From positions 1 to 5,214 of the forward strand of contig JAITRD010000037.1 in assembly GCA_031288575.1 (NCBI GenBank): 5,214 nt of DNA, written 5' to 3'. How positions within the stretch are numbered: the first letter of the stretch is position 1; each line of letters begins with the position of its first letter. This document shows positions 1 through 5,214 of the stretch, piece by piece. The notes under the pieces were generated by a model, which was not told where the DNA came from, searched no databases, and was given only the letters and a program-made list of their open reading frames with translations. The translations under genes were made by a program, and so were the position numbers. The DNA is from Treponema sp. (GTDB lineage: Bacteria; Spirochaetota; Spirochaetia; Treponematales; Breznakiellaceae).

Positions 1-813
1 CCCCAGGACACCCTTTCTTCCCAATTAATAGCCTTTTTCCGCTATTTTTCCCTTCCCCTGGAGGGGGAAGCCTTGTCGAAACTCCGCCGGGACATCCTTC
101 TTTTCCGGGCGGCGCTTCCGGAGGCGCCCCCGCGGGACCGCGGCCTTCACTCCCCGGCGGCGGTCCTGGGGGCAGTTGCCGCGGCGGATAAGGGGGTGTC
201 TTTAAGCCCGGAAGCTCTGATGGAATATGCCGCCGCCATCGATCCTGAAAAGGGACAATCCGGGCAGGGGGGAACAGAAAATTCTCCGGATCAGGGGCAT
301 CCAAACAGCCGGGAAAGGGGGGAAGGGGACCCCGCCGATGAGGATCGGGAAGATTCCGGGGAGGAGATCCGGGACCCGGGGAAACTTCGGGAAAAATTTG
401 AAACCCTGGGGGTCCGCCGGCCCCTTTTGGATCTTTTAAACCGCATCCCCGGGAAAGACGGCCGGCGCTGGATTTTGTTTCCCTTTACTTTTGAATCCGG
501 GGGTGTTGCAATCAGGGTTTCGGTAAGAATATTATTGAAAGACGCCGGTGGGGGAGCCCGTTTGATCCTGGATATACTCGGCAAAAAACGGCGCTGGCTT
601 TTTTGCCTTTCAGGATATGAGATAGCCCGCTCCCGGGCTTATGTTGGCATTTCTCCGCCCTTGTCCCGGCAGGGCCTAAAGCTTTTGAAGGAAGGCCTGG
701 GGAAAGCTCTGGAAGGGATTGCCGGAGAAATACATCTGGAGAACCGGGAAGAACGGTTCCCGGTGGAAGGAGAAATTCAGGAGGGCCCCCTTTGGATAAA
801 CGAAAAAGTCTAA
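1..813 (+). CDS. Partial hypothetical protein, putative FliK/YlqG-like (5' end outside window)
   Basis: The reading frame is open from the first base, so the window holds the last 270 residues of a gene that begins upstream. A TTG at 73 follows a GGAGGGGGAAG stretch and could be called as a start. However, the 24 codons before it read as protein, with an amphipathic segment ending in FFRYFSLPLEGEALSKLRRD that the TTG would cut in half. Three parts are visible: a helical N-terminal part (fragment residues 1-80), a Gly/Asp/Glu/Arg-rich low-complexity linker (about 82-128), and a folded C-terminal domain (about 150-250) with alternating hydrophobic strands such as RRWILFPFTF and RLILDILG and a helix at the end. 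In Bacillus and related genomes a FliK-like protein (YlqG) precedes an FlhB-tail protein (YlqH). The same order here, plus the LPL motif and the C-terminal pattern, suggests a hook-length-control-related protein. No diagnostic catalytic motif exists, so the family call is tentative, while the coding call is firm. Confidence 0.75.
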   Translation, partial: PQDTLSSQLIAFFRYFSLPLEGEALSKLRRDILLFRAALPEAPPRDRGLHSPAAVLGAVAAADKGVSLSPEALMEYAAAIDPEKGQSGQGGTENSPDQGHPNSRERGEGDPADEDREDSGEEIRDPGKLREKFETLGVRRPLLDLLNRIPGKDGRRWILFPFTFESGGVAIRVSVRILLKDAGGGARLILDILGKKRRWLFCLSGYEIARSRAYVGISPPLSRQGLKLLKEGLGKALEGIAGEIHLENREERFPVEGEIQEGPLWINEKV

Positions 814-871
814 GGGAGCCAGCAAAATGCTTTGCTCTTATATCTTTTAGGCTTATTATGTAGAAAGAGAA
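814..871 (+). promoter_or_regulatory. AT-rich intergenic spacer with small hairpin and possible promoter
   Basis: This is the only true gap between genes in the window, and it is much more AT-rich than its flanks. It contains a perfect 6-bp inverted repeat with a 4-base loop (AGCAAA-ATGC-TTTGCT, 821-836) followed by a loosely T-rich stretch. It also contains TATTAT at 854-859, which matches the sigma-70 -10 consensus at 5 of 6 positions. A weak -35-like TTGCTC lies at 832-837, 16 bases upstream. The stem is too AT-rich and the T-tract too broken for a convincing intrinsic terminator. The spacer may carry a promoter for the overlapping gene block downstream, but neither role is established. 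Confidence 0.3.
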
Positions 872-1144
872 ATGGATAGGACGGATCGGGATAAACGGAA
901 GAAAGCGGCGGCTATAAGCTACCAGGCCGGGGAGGCGGCTCCGAGGCTTATTGTCTCAGGACAGGGCCGGGAAGCGGAGTTGATTATCGCTCTTGCCCGG
1001 GACCTGGGGATTGAGGTGGTAGAGGATCCCTTTTTAGCGGCCCTTTTGGATACCGGCATTAAACCCGGCGATTTTGTACCCGTCTGGTGCTGGGAGGCCC
1101 TTGCGAAAATATTAGCCTTTGTACTGGAAAAGGAAGGAAGATGA
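872..1144 (+). CDS. FlhB C-terminal-domain-like protein (YlqH/FlhX type)
   Basis: This 90-residue protein corresponds to the cytoplasmic C-terminal part of the flagellar type III export switch FlhB, without the membrane domain. Visible family features are KKAAAISYQ near residues 10-18 (the start of the small FlhB-CC half), an AP motif followed by a VSGQGREAELIIALA helix (residues 23-42), DLGIEVVEDPFLAALL (residues 44-59), and a terminal helix ALAKILAFV. The NPTH autocleavage motif of true FlhB is absent, as is usual for these stand-alone homologues. The usual IPxELY segment is replaced by VPVWCW (residues 69-74), which is unusual. Such proteins can partly substitute for the FlhB tail in some bacteria, but their normal role is unclear. 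The ATG at 872 follows a purine-rich AGAAAGAGA. The stop overlaps the next start as ATGA at 1141. The neighbour upstream may be FliK-like, which fits an export-switch pair. Confidence 0.85.
   Translation: MDRTDRDKRKKAAAISYQAGEAAPRLIVSGQGREAELIIALARDLGIEVVEDPFLAALLDTGIKPGDFVPVWCWEALAKILAFVLEKEGR
1131..1140 (+). promoter_or_regulatory. Ribosome binding site deciding the HD-GYP start
   Basis: The purine run AGGAAGGAAG lies directly before the ATG at 1141, inside the end of the FlhB-like gene. It supports 1141 as the start over the in-frame GTG at 1087, which would add 18 residues that overlap the FlhB-like coding sequence and do not belong to the conserved N-terminal domain. Confidence 0.7.
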
Positions 1145-2304
1145 AAAAAATCGAGGTGAAATCTTTACGGGCGGGATTGATCTTTACTCAGCCGGTTTTT
1201 ATTGAAGGGAATAATCTTCTGGTACCCGCCGGGATAGCGGTCCGTAAAAAGGACATCGAACGGCTCAGTTCCTGGGGCATCGAGACCGTCGAAACCGACG
1301 GCGAGGTTACCCAGGCCTCCCGGCAGAATTTCATAACCCCTGAAGAGCCGCCGAAAACCGCCGTTTCCTCCCCGCTGCCCGCGGCGGCACAGGAAAACAA
1401 GGGCGTTTACCAGACTTATCAGGCGCTCATTGAAGAGCTGGACGTTGTTTTTAGCCATATCAGTTCCCAGGTTTCCTCGGATATCGCCTTTATCGAGGAT
1501 ATTACCGAAAGGCTGTTTCGGGCGGTACAGGAACAGCGGGACAGCATGGTCCGGTATATCCTGGGAGGTGAAATAGCGGGCCGCGAGATGGCAAAAAATT
1601 CCTTAAACACCGCGATTTTATCCACCCTCATTGCGATGGAACTGAATATCCCCAATTATAAGATTCTGCAAATTATCATCGGAGCCCTGCTGCACGATGT
1701 GGGCATGCTCAGGATTCCTAAGGAAATCGTTGAAAAAAAGGGGGGGCTTTCCAAGGAGGAACTTCGGAGCATCCAGACCCATCCCCTGCATACCTATCAA
1801 ATTATCTGTAAAGAATTAGGTTACCCGGAAGAAGTAGGCGCCGCGGCCTTTCAGCACCATGAACGGTGGGACGGCGGGGGCTATCCCCGGCGCCTTGCCG
1901 GAGAGGCGATAGACCTGGGCGCCCGGATCATATCGGTGGCGGATGCCTTTGAAGCCATGGTCAGCCGGAAACCCTACCGGAATTCTTTAATGGGTTATCA
2001 GGCGATGAAAAACCTCCTTTCCGACAATTCCCGGCGTTTTGATCCCAATATACTCAGGGCTTTTATAAAAACCATGGGGATCTATCCCATCGGATCTATC
2101 ATATTGCTCAATAATGGGAATATCGCCCGGGTGGTGGAGGTCCAGGGAACAGCGCCCCTGCGGCCTAAGATCCGTATCCTTATGGATAAGGCCGGAAAAA
2201 CGTATAAAAAGGATGAGGGAAACGTCATCAACCTTTTAGCTGAAAAGGACCTTTTTATTGCCCGGGCTATGGACCTTCGGGAGCTGACTAAGGGCCATGA
2301 ATAG
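1141..2304 (+). CDS. HD-GYP domain protein, putative cyclic-di-GMP phosphodiesterase
   Basis: The protein has 387 residues, appears cytosolic and has no signal peptide or membrane segment. Residues 1-55 resemble the small N-terminal domain common before HD-GYP (LLVPAGIAVRKKDIERL, then GIETVETDG). Residues 60-90 are a Pro/Ala-rich linker, and 90-140 are helical. The HD-GYP domain spans about 145-312: HD at H185/D186, THP with H214, the HHE pair H239/H240, GYP at 247-249 and VADAFEAM with D268. A C-terminal extension (about 314-380, IYPIGSIILLNNG onward) is typical of this family. HD-GYP enzymes hydrolyse c-di-GMP at a metal centre. Two expected residues are changed: the early histidine of the E-x3-H pattern is N153 (E149 is kept), and the lysine of HDxGK is M189. 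Activity is therefore plausible but not assured. Borrelia PdeB (BB0374) is a known spirochaete HD-GYP enzyme also linked to pfs. The stop overlaps yraN by 8 bp. Confidence 0.93.
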   Translation: MKKIEVKSLRAGLIFTQPVFIEGNNLLVPAGIAVRKKDIERLSSWGIETVETDGEVTQASRQNFITPEEPPKTAVSSPLPAAAQENKGVYQTYQALIEELDVVFSHISSQVSSDIAFIEDITERLFRAVQEQRDSMVRYILGGEIAGREMAKNSLNTAILSTLIAMELNIPNYKILQIIIGALLHDVGMLRIPKEIVEKKGGLSKEELRSIQTHPLHTYQIICKELGYPEEVGAAAFQHHERWDGGGYPRRLAGEAIDLGARIISVADAFEAMVSRKPYRNSLMGYQAMKNLLSDNSRRFDPNILRAFIKTMGIYPIGSIILLNNGNIARVVEVQGTAPLRPKIRILMDKAGKTYKKDEGNVINLLAEKDLFIARAMDLRELTKGHE

Positions 2305-2650
2305 CTCCGGCATCGGGCGGGAGGGTGAAAACCGGGCAAGGGAAATCCTGGAGAAGGCGGGGATGCGCATTATTGCCCGGAATGTCCGCTCCCGGCAGGG
2401 AGAGATTGACCTTGTCGCTCTGGAAGGGGAGGTTATTGTCTTCGTTGAGGTAAAAACCTGGTCCGCCTACGGTTTTGACGGCCTTGAGTATGGGATAGAT
2501 CGAAAAAAGCAACGCCGCATCATAGAAACCGCTAAGTATTTTTTGTCCGTTCATCGAGAATATAATGGGATGACCGTTCGATTTGATGTGGTGTTTATCG
2601 GCCCGGAAGCTATTACCCATCTTGTCTCGGCCTTTATGGAGCGTGTATGA
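2297..2650 (+). CDS. yraN: YraN/UPF0102 family protein, predicted endonuclease-like fold
   Basis: At 117 residues this has the usual length and motif order of the family: GREGENRAREILEKAG (residues 7-22), ARNVRSRQGEIDLVAL (27-42), VIVFVEVKTW (46-55), then an Arg/Lys-rich helix RKKQRRIIETAKYFL (69-83) and RFDVVFI (95-101). D38 and the E51-x-K53 pair match the PD-(D/E)xK nuclease core, so a DNA- or RNA-directed nuclease role is predicted. The cellular function of the family is poorly known, and in many bacteria the gene lies near rnhB. The ATG at 2297 lies inside the end of the HD-GYP gene. The only nearby purine runs are AAGGG, 2 bases away, and GGGAG, 13 bases away, so initiation probably depends on ribosomes finishing the upstream gene. 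The stop overlaps the next small gene as ATGA. Confidence 0.93.
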   Translation: MNSSGIGREGENRAREILEKAGMRIIARNVRSRQGEIDLVALEGEVIVFVEVKTWSAYGFDGLEYGIDRKKQRRIIETAKYFLSVHREYNGMTVRFDVVFIGPEAITHLVSAFMERV

Positions 2651-2823
2651 TTGTGATGCGGTCAGAGGATACACTGGATCCTTCTGAAATAGAAATTTTG
2701 CGCTATAAAATCAACGATGAAGCTTATTTGCATGAGGCCATACAGCGTATTGCCTTGATATTGAGTAATGAGCTATTTGAGCCGCAGCAGCAGGGAGGAG
2801 AACATCATGAATGGAAAAAATAG
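2647..2823 (+). CDS. Small hypothetical protein, 58 aa, helical
   Basis: I do not recognise this protein. It fills the apparent gap between yraN and the zinc-knuckle gene. The ATG at 2647 overlaps the yraN stop as ATGA and has GGAG (2638-2641) 5 bases upstream. The frame stays open for 58 codons and ends in TAG at 2821. Another in-frame ATG lies at 2656. The predicted protein is acidic at its start, then forms one long amphipathic helix (residues 12-44: PSEIEILRYKINDEAYLHEA, then IQRIALILSNELF), and ends in a polar Gln/His tail. There is no signal peptide, membrane segment or cysteine. The helix suggests a protein-binding or dimerising role, which is inference. Its last 17 bases overlap the next gene. 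Codon use is slightly more AT-rich than its neighbours. The overlap geometry, ribosome site and gap-filling position support a real gene. Confidence 0.7.
   Translation: MIVMRSEDTLDPSEIEILRYKINDEAYLHEAIQRIALILSNELFEPQQQGGEHHEWKK
2793..2800 (+). promoter_or_regulatory. Ribosome binding site deciding the zinc-knuckle protein start
   Basis: GGGAGGAG lies 6 bases before the ATG at 2807, an almost ideal Shine-Dalgarno site and spacing. The in-frame ATG at 2768 has no comparable site and would add 13 residues overlapping the 58-aa gene, so 2807 is preferred. The site lies inside the 3' end of the 58-aa gene. Confidence 0.8.
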
Positions 2824-3280
2824 CGATAACCGTCGCGGTTACCGGCGCAGGGAACGGGACAATGAAAGCGTCCCCAAACCGGGCAAAAAAAACGCCGCTT
2901 CCCCCAAGTACGATAAAAACCGGGGGGTTATTTTTGAACGCCCCCGGTGGACCCCTCCGAAGATGTCCGCCGAACCCTTTCCGGCCTTTGATTGCCCCTA
3001 TTGCGGTAAACCTATCCGGGACCTGGCGGCGGCAATAGCGGACAAAAACACCGGGGAGGCGGTTCATTTCGATTGCGTCATCGCCCGGATAAGCGCGGGG
3101 GAAAACCTTGAAAAAGGAGATTCAGTAGCTTATATCGGGGGAGGACGTTTTGGGGTAGTCCATTTCAATTCTTCCCAGGATCCGCAAATTTTTTCCATTA
3201 AAAAAATTGTTGAATGGGAAATCAAAGAAAACCGCGCCGACTGGCGTAAAGTAATCAGCGATCATTATTCCGTAACTTAA
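2807..3280 (+). CDS. Hypothetical basic protein with CxxC...HxxC zinc-knuckle motif
   Basis: I do not recognise a named family. The predicted 157-residue protein has a very basic, disordered N-terminus (residues 1-52, rich in Arg, Lys and Asn, including RRGYRRRERDNE). It is followed by FDCPYCGKPI (C63, C66) and AVHFDC (H87, C90), spaced C-x2-C-x20-H-x2-C, which looks like one zinc-binding site. The second half (about 100-157) appears to be a small beta-rich domain: KGDSVAYIGGGRFGVVHF, then IFSIKKIVEWEI. It ends in a polar DWRKVISDHYSVT. The basic tail plus zinc knuckle suggests RNA or DNA binding, which is inference only. No transmembrane segment is seen. The start at 2807 is set by a strong ribosome site. 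The TAA stop shares one base with the start of the cyclase gene (TAATG), so the two are probably translationally coupled. Confidence 0.85.
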   Translation: MNGKNSDNRRGYRRRERDNESVPKPGKKNAASPKYDKNRGVIFERPRWTPPKMSAEPFPAFDCPYCGKPIRDLAAAIADKNTGEAVHFDCVIARISAGENLEKGDSVAYIGGGRFGVVHFNSSQDPQIFSIKKIVEWEIKENRADWRKVISDHYSVT

Positions 3281-4452
3281 TGAGTGATAATACAGAAAAT
3301 CAGGTAAGTTTTTTATCCAGCCCGCAGATAATAGAACATTATTCTTTTTTACAGGAATTAGGGGTATTTCGTCATATCGACAGCCTCAACCGGGAGATAC
3401 GGGGTTATAAAAACCTTCTTTTGGGGGCTTTGCATATTTTTACCCGTACCTCGATAGACGAGATCATGGATGCCGCGGTTGAGCAAATATCCGATCTTTT
3501 TTTGCCGTCCCTGGTGATATTTCTCTGGAAACCCGTGCAGCATAAAGAGGGGCTCACAATCAAGGGATATCAAAATTATAAAGTTATCGATCCGGGGATT
3601 AAAATTGAGAGTATTGCCCCCTTTGAACCCTTTTTCCGGCAATACCCCAAACCGGTCAACTATGAATATTTGCTTGGACAAATGAAAGACAACGCTTCCC
3701 TTGACGCGCTGGTCGGCATACGGCCGGAACTGATTGTGCCTATCCTGGGCCCTTCAGGGCTCTACGGCCTCATATTGATTGGCCCTAAGCTGCTGACGGG
3801 CGGTTATACCCGGACGGAATTGGAATTTCTGAATCATCTTATGTCTTTTGCGTCCCAGGCTATACAAAATCATCTCCATTATGAACAGACCCTGCGGGAC
3901 GGCAAGACCGGGCTCTTTAATTATAGTTTTTTTATGACCCGGATCGCCGAAGAAGCTGCCCGGATAAGGCGGGGCGATTATTCTTCGTCTATTATTGTGA
4001 TCGATGTGGATCACTTTAAACAGTTTAACGATTCCTTCGGTCATTTGATGGGGGACCGGGTCCTGGAAAATATCGCCCTGGTAATTAAACAGGGGGTTAG
4101 AACGGAGGATATTCCCTCCCGTTTTGGGGGTGAAGAATTTACCATACTTTTGCCCCATGCCGACAGGGGCACGGTGTGGGCGGTAGCGGAACGGCTGCGT
4201 ATCGCCGTGGCTAATATGAAGGTTCCTACGGCCTTGGCCCTGCCGCCGGTTACCATAAGTTTGGGGGTTTTTACCTTTGATAAATACATGGAGCTTAATG
4301 TGGCGGAGATTATCAACCGGGCGGATATGGCGCTTTACCAGTCCAAAGAGCAGGGACGAAACCGCACTACCGTATGGGGTTCGGGGCTTTTGTTCAAGAT
4401 ACAGAATTCCGGCCGGGGAATTGCGAAGCATAATTCGGGGGTTATACCATGA
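3280..4452 (+). CDS. GAF-GGDEF diguanylate cyclase
   Basis: This 390-residue protein is predicted to join two GTP into c-di-GMP. Residues about 15-45 form a helix, and 46-200 look like a GAF-type sensor domain, with an aromatic- and leucine-rich core (LFLPSLVIFLW, then LIVPILGPSGLYGLILIG). A linking helix carries ASQAIQNHLHYEQTLRDGKT. The GGDEF domain spans about 203-365: DGKTGLFN at 207-214, VIDVDHFKQFND with metal-binding D242, and the GGEEF active-site loop at 283-287. An RxxD inhibitory site (RTED, 274-277) lies exactly five residues before GGEEF, so product inhibition is expected. No membrane segment is present, so it is probably a cytosolic sensor with an unknown ligand. A polar 25-residue tail follows the domain. 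No ribosome site precedes the ATG at 3280, and translation is probably coupled through TAATG. The stop overlaps pfs as ATGA. Confidence 0.95.
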   Translation: MSDNTENQVSFLSSPQIIEHYSFLQELGVFRHIDSLNREIRGYKNLLLGALHIFTRTSIDEIMDAAVEQISDLFLPSLVIFLWKPVQHKEGLTIKGYQNYKVIDPGIKIESIAPFEPFFRQYPKPVNYEYLLGQMKDNASLDALVGIRPELIVPILGPSGLYGLILIGPKLLTGGYTRTELEFLNHLMSFASQAIQNHLHYEQTLRDGKTGLFNYSFFMTRIAEEAARIRRGDYSSSIIVIDVDHFKQFNDSFGHLMGDRVLENIALVIKQGVRTEDIPSRFGGEEFTILLPHADRGTVWAVAERLRIAVANMKVPTALALPPVTISLGVFTFDKYMELNVAEIINRADMALYQSKEQGRNRTTVWGSGLLFKIQNSGRGIAKHNSGVIP

Positions 4453-5195
4453 TTGGAATTATCGGTGCCATGGAAGACGAGGTTGCCCTGCTCCGGGGCG
4501 CCATAACGGAGGGCAAAGCCGAAAATTTGGGGGGATTTAATTTTTTTTCGGGAAGCCTTGAAAAACAGCCGGTGGTCCTGTTACGCTGCGGTGTCGGCAA
4601 GGTGAATGCCGCCGTGGGCTGCGCCCTGCTTATCCAAAGGTACCATCCCTCCCTGGTGATTAATACCGGTTCCGCGGGGGGCATCGATCCCGCCTTGAAG
4701 TTCGGCGATGCCGTCATTTCCGACGGGCTCCTTTACCATGATGTGGATGTAACCGCCTTTGGCTATGCGCCGGGGCAGCTTCCCGGCCAGCCGGCGGTGT
4801 TTCCCGTTCCCGGGGATCTGATTCAATTGGCCGAAAGGGCTGTGGACGGGCTGAAAGGGGAGGGGCGGCTTCCCGCCGGTTTTAACCATGTCCGGGGCCT
4901 TATCGGTTCGGGGGATGTCTTTATGCATGATCCGGAACGTATCGTGGCGGTGCGCAGGATTTTTCCCGCCCTTAAGGCCGTGGAAATGGAGGGAGCCGCT
5001 ATTGCCCATAGCTGCGCCCTTTTTTCCGTTCCCGCCCTGATCATCCGGGCCCTGTCGGACATTGCGGGAACCGAATCTCCGCTTGCCTTTAAGGAATTCC
5101 TTCCCATTGCCTCAAAACATTCGGCGGAGATAGTCCGCCGGATTATTAGGGATTATGGGGAGGAGCCTCAGGTTTGTTTGGACAGGTTTCGCTAA
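4449..5195 (+). CDS. mtnN: 5'-methylthioadenosine/S-adenosylhomocysteine nucleosidase
   Basis: Also known as Pfs. The enzyme cleaves adenine from S-adenosylhomocysteine, methylthioadenosine and 5'-deoxyadenosine, clearing inhibitory products of methylation, polyamine and radical-SAM reactions. Its ribosyl product feeds LuxS where that enzyme exists. The 248-residue protein opens with IGIIGAMEDEVALL, where E11 matches catalytic Glu12 of the E. coli enzyme. INTGSAGGIDP (residues 71-81) forms the ribose/phosphorylase-fold loop, GSGDVF (153-158) supplies the aromatic base contact, VEMEGAAIAH (178-187) gives M180 and E181, and RALSD (200-204) ends in the catalytic aspartate D204. All key residues are present, and it is slightly longer than the usual 230-240 residues because of extra sequence around 135-147 and the C-terminus. 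The ATG at 4449 overlaps the cyclase stop, with only a GGGGG run upstream. It is the last gene in the window. Confidence 0.96.
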   Translation: MIGIIGAMEDEVALLRGAITEGKAENLGGFNFFSGSLEKQPVVLLRCGVGKVNAAVGCALLIQRYHPSLVINTGSAGGIDPALKFGDAVISDGLLYHDVDVTAFGYAPGQLPGQPAVFPVPGDLIQLAERAVDGLKGEGRLPAGFNHVRGLIGSGDVFMHDPERIVAVRRIFPALKAVEMEGAAIAHSCALFSVPALIIRALSDIAGTESPLAFKEFLPIASKHSAEIVRRIIRDYGEEPQVCLDRFR

Positions 5196-5214
5196 AATAC
5201 CGCGATTTCTTTGC
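5196..5214. other. Unassigned window end
   Basis: Nineteen bases follow the pfs stop. No terminator or new start can be recognised in them. In Borrelia, metK follows pfs, but this window ends too soon to show whether that holds here. Confidence 0.5.

Noticed and set aside
73..813. TTG at 73 with GGAGGGGGAAG upstream as the true start of the first gene
   Set aside because: The frame is open to the window edge, the preceding 24 codons look like real protein, and the start would split a coherent helix. The gene is treated as partial.
1087..1140. GTG at 1087 as an upstream start of the HD-GYP gene
   Set aside because: It would overlap the FlhB-like gene by 58 bases and add non-conserved residues. 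ATG 1141 has a better ribosome site and begins the conserved domain.
2768..2806. ATG at 2768 as the start of the zinc-knuckle protein
   Set aside because: It has no ribosome site and overlaps the 58-aa gene, while ATG 2807 has a near-ideal GGGAGGAG at 6 bases.
3746..3762. GC-rich inverted repeat GGGCCC-TTCA-GGGCTC as a terminator
   Set aside because: It lies within the GAF-like coding region of the cyclase, pairs imperfectly and has no T-tract.
3754..4431. Long open frame on the minus strand (225 codons) opposite the GGDEF gene
   Set aside because: Its translation has no recognisable motif, is rich in Arg, Gly, His and Pro as expected of an antisense shadow, and lies opposite a gene with unmistakable catalytic motifs.
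4581..5009. Minus-strand open frame opposite pfs
   Set aside because: It is an antisense shadow of a clearly coding Pfs gene, with no ribosome site context or family motif.
1..5214. Defence system, mobile element or CRISPR array
   Set aside because: No direct repeats, transposase, integrase, toxin-antitoxin pair or array-like spacing was seen. The nuclease-like YraN is a housekeeping-type family rather than a defence gene.

Overview
The window is a tightly packed, single-strand (+) bacterial gene cluster with no RNA genes, mobile elements, CRISPR or long non-coding stretches. Gene content and order suggest a spirochaete, probably a Treponema of moderate GC content such as the termite-gut group. 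The clues are an FlhB-tail-like protein next to a putative FliK-like protein, then HD-GYP, YraN, a zinc-knuckle protein, GAF-GGDEF and Pfs. This assignment is an inference from context and was not tested by any search.

Layout: (1) 1-813, the 3' part of a gene whose start lies outside the window. It encodes a protein with a charged low-complexity linker and a C-terminal domain compatible with the FliK/YlqG family. (2) 814-871, an AT-rich spacer with a small hairpin and a possible promoter; it is the only real intergenic gap. (3) 872-5195, seven genes in which every stop codon overlaps the next start: an FlhB C-terminal-domain-like protein (90 aa), an HD-GYP protein (387 aa), a YraN/UPF0102 protein (117 aa), an unrecognised 58-aa protein, an unrecognised basic zinc-knuckle protein (157 aa), a GAF-GGDEF diguanylate cyclase (390 aa) and an MTA/SAH nucleosidase (248 aa). 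The junction overlaps are 4, 8, 4, 17, 1 and 4 bp, so the block looks like one translationally coupled operon. (4) 5196-5214, the start of the downstream region, too short to interpret.

Functionally the operon holds both a predicted maker (GGDEF, with intact active and inhibitory sites) and a predicted degrader (HD-GYP) of cyclic-di-GMP. They lie beside genes related to flagellar type III export and upstream of an S-adenosylhomocysteine recycling enzyme. The HD-GYP protein lacks one expected metal-binding histidine and the lysine of HDxGK, so its activity is uncertain. From memory, Borrelia also places an HD-GYP gene (bb0374) directly before pfs, metK and luxS, so the link between second messenger and methyl cycle may be an old spirochaete arrangement. 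The least understood parts are the 58-aa helical protein and the zinc-knuckle protein between yraN and the cyclase.
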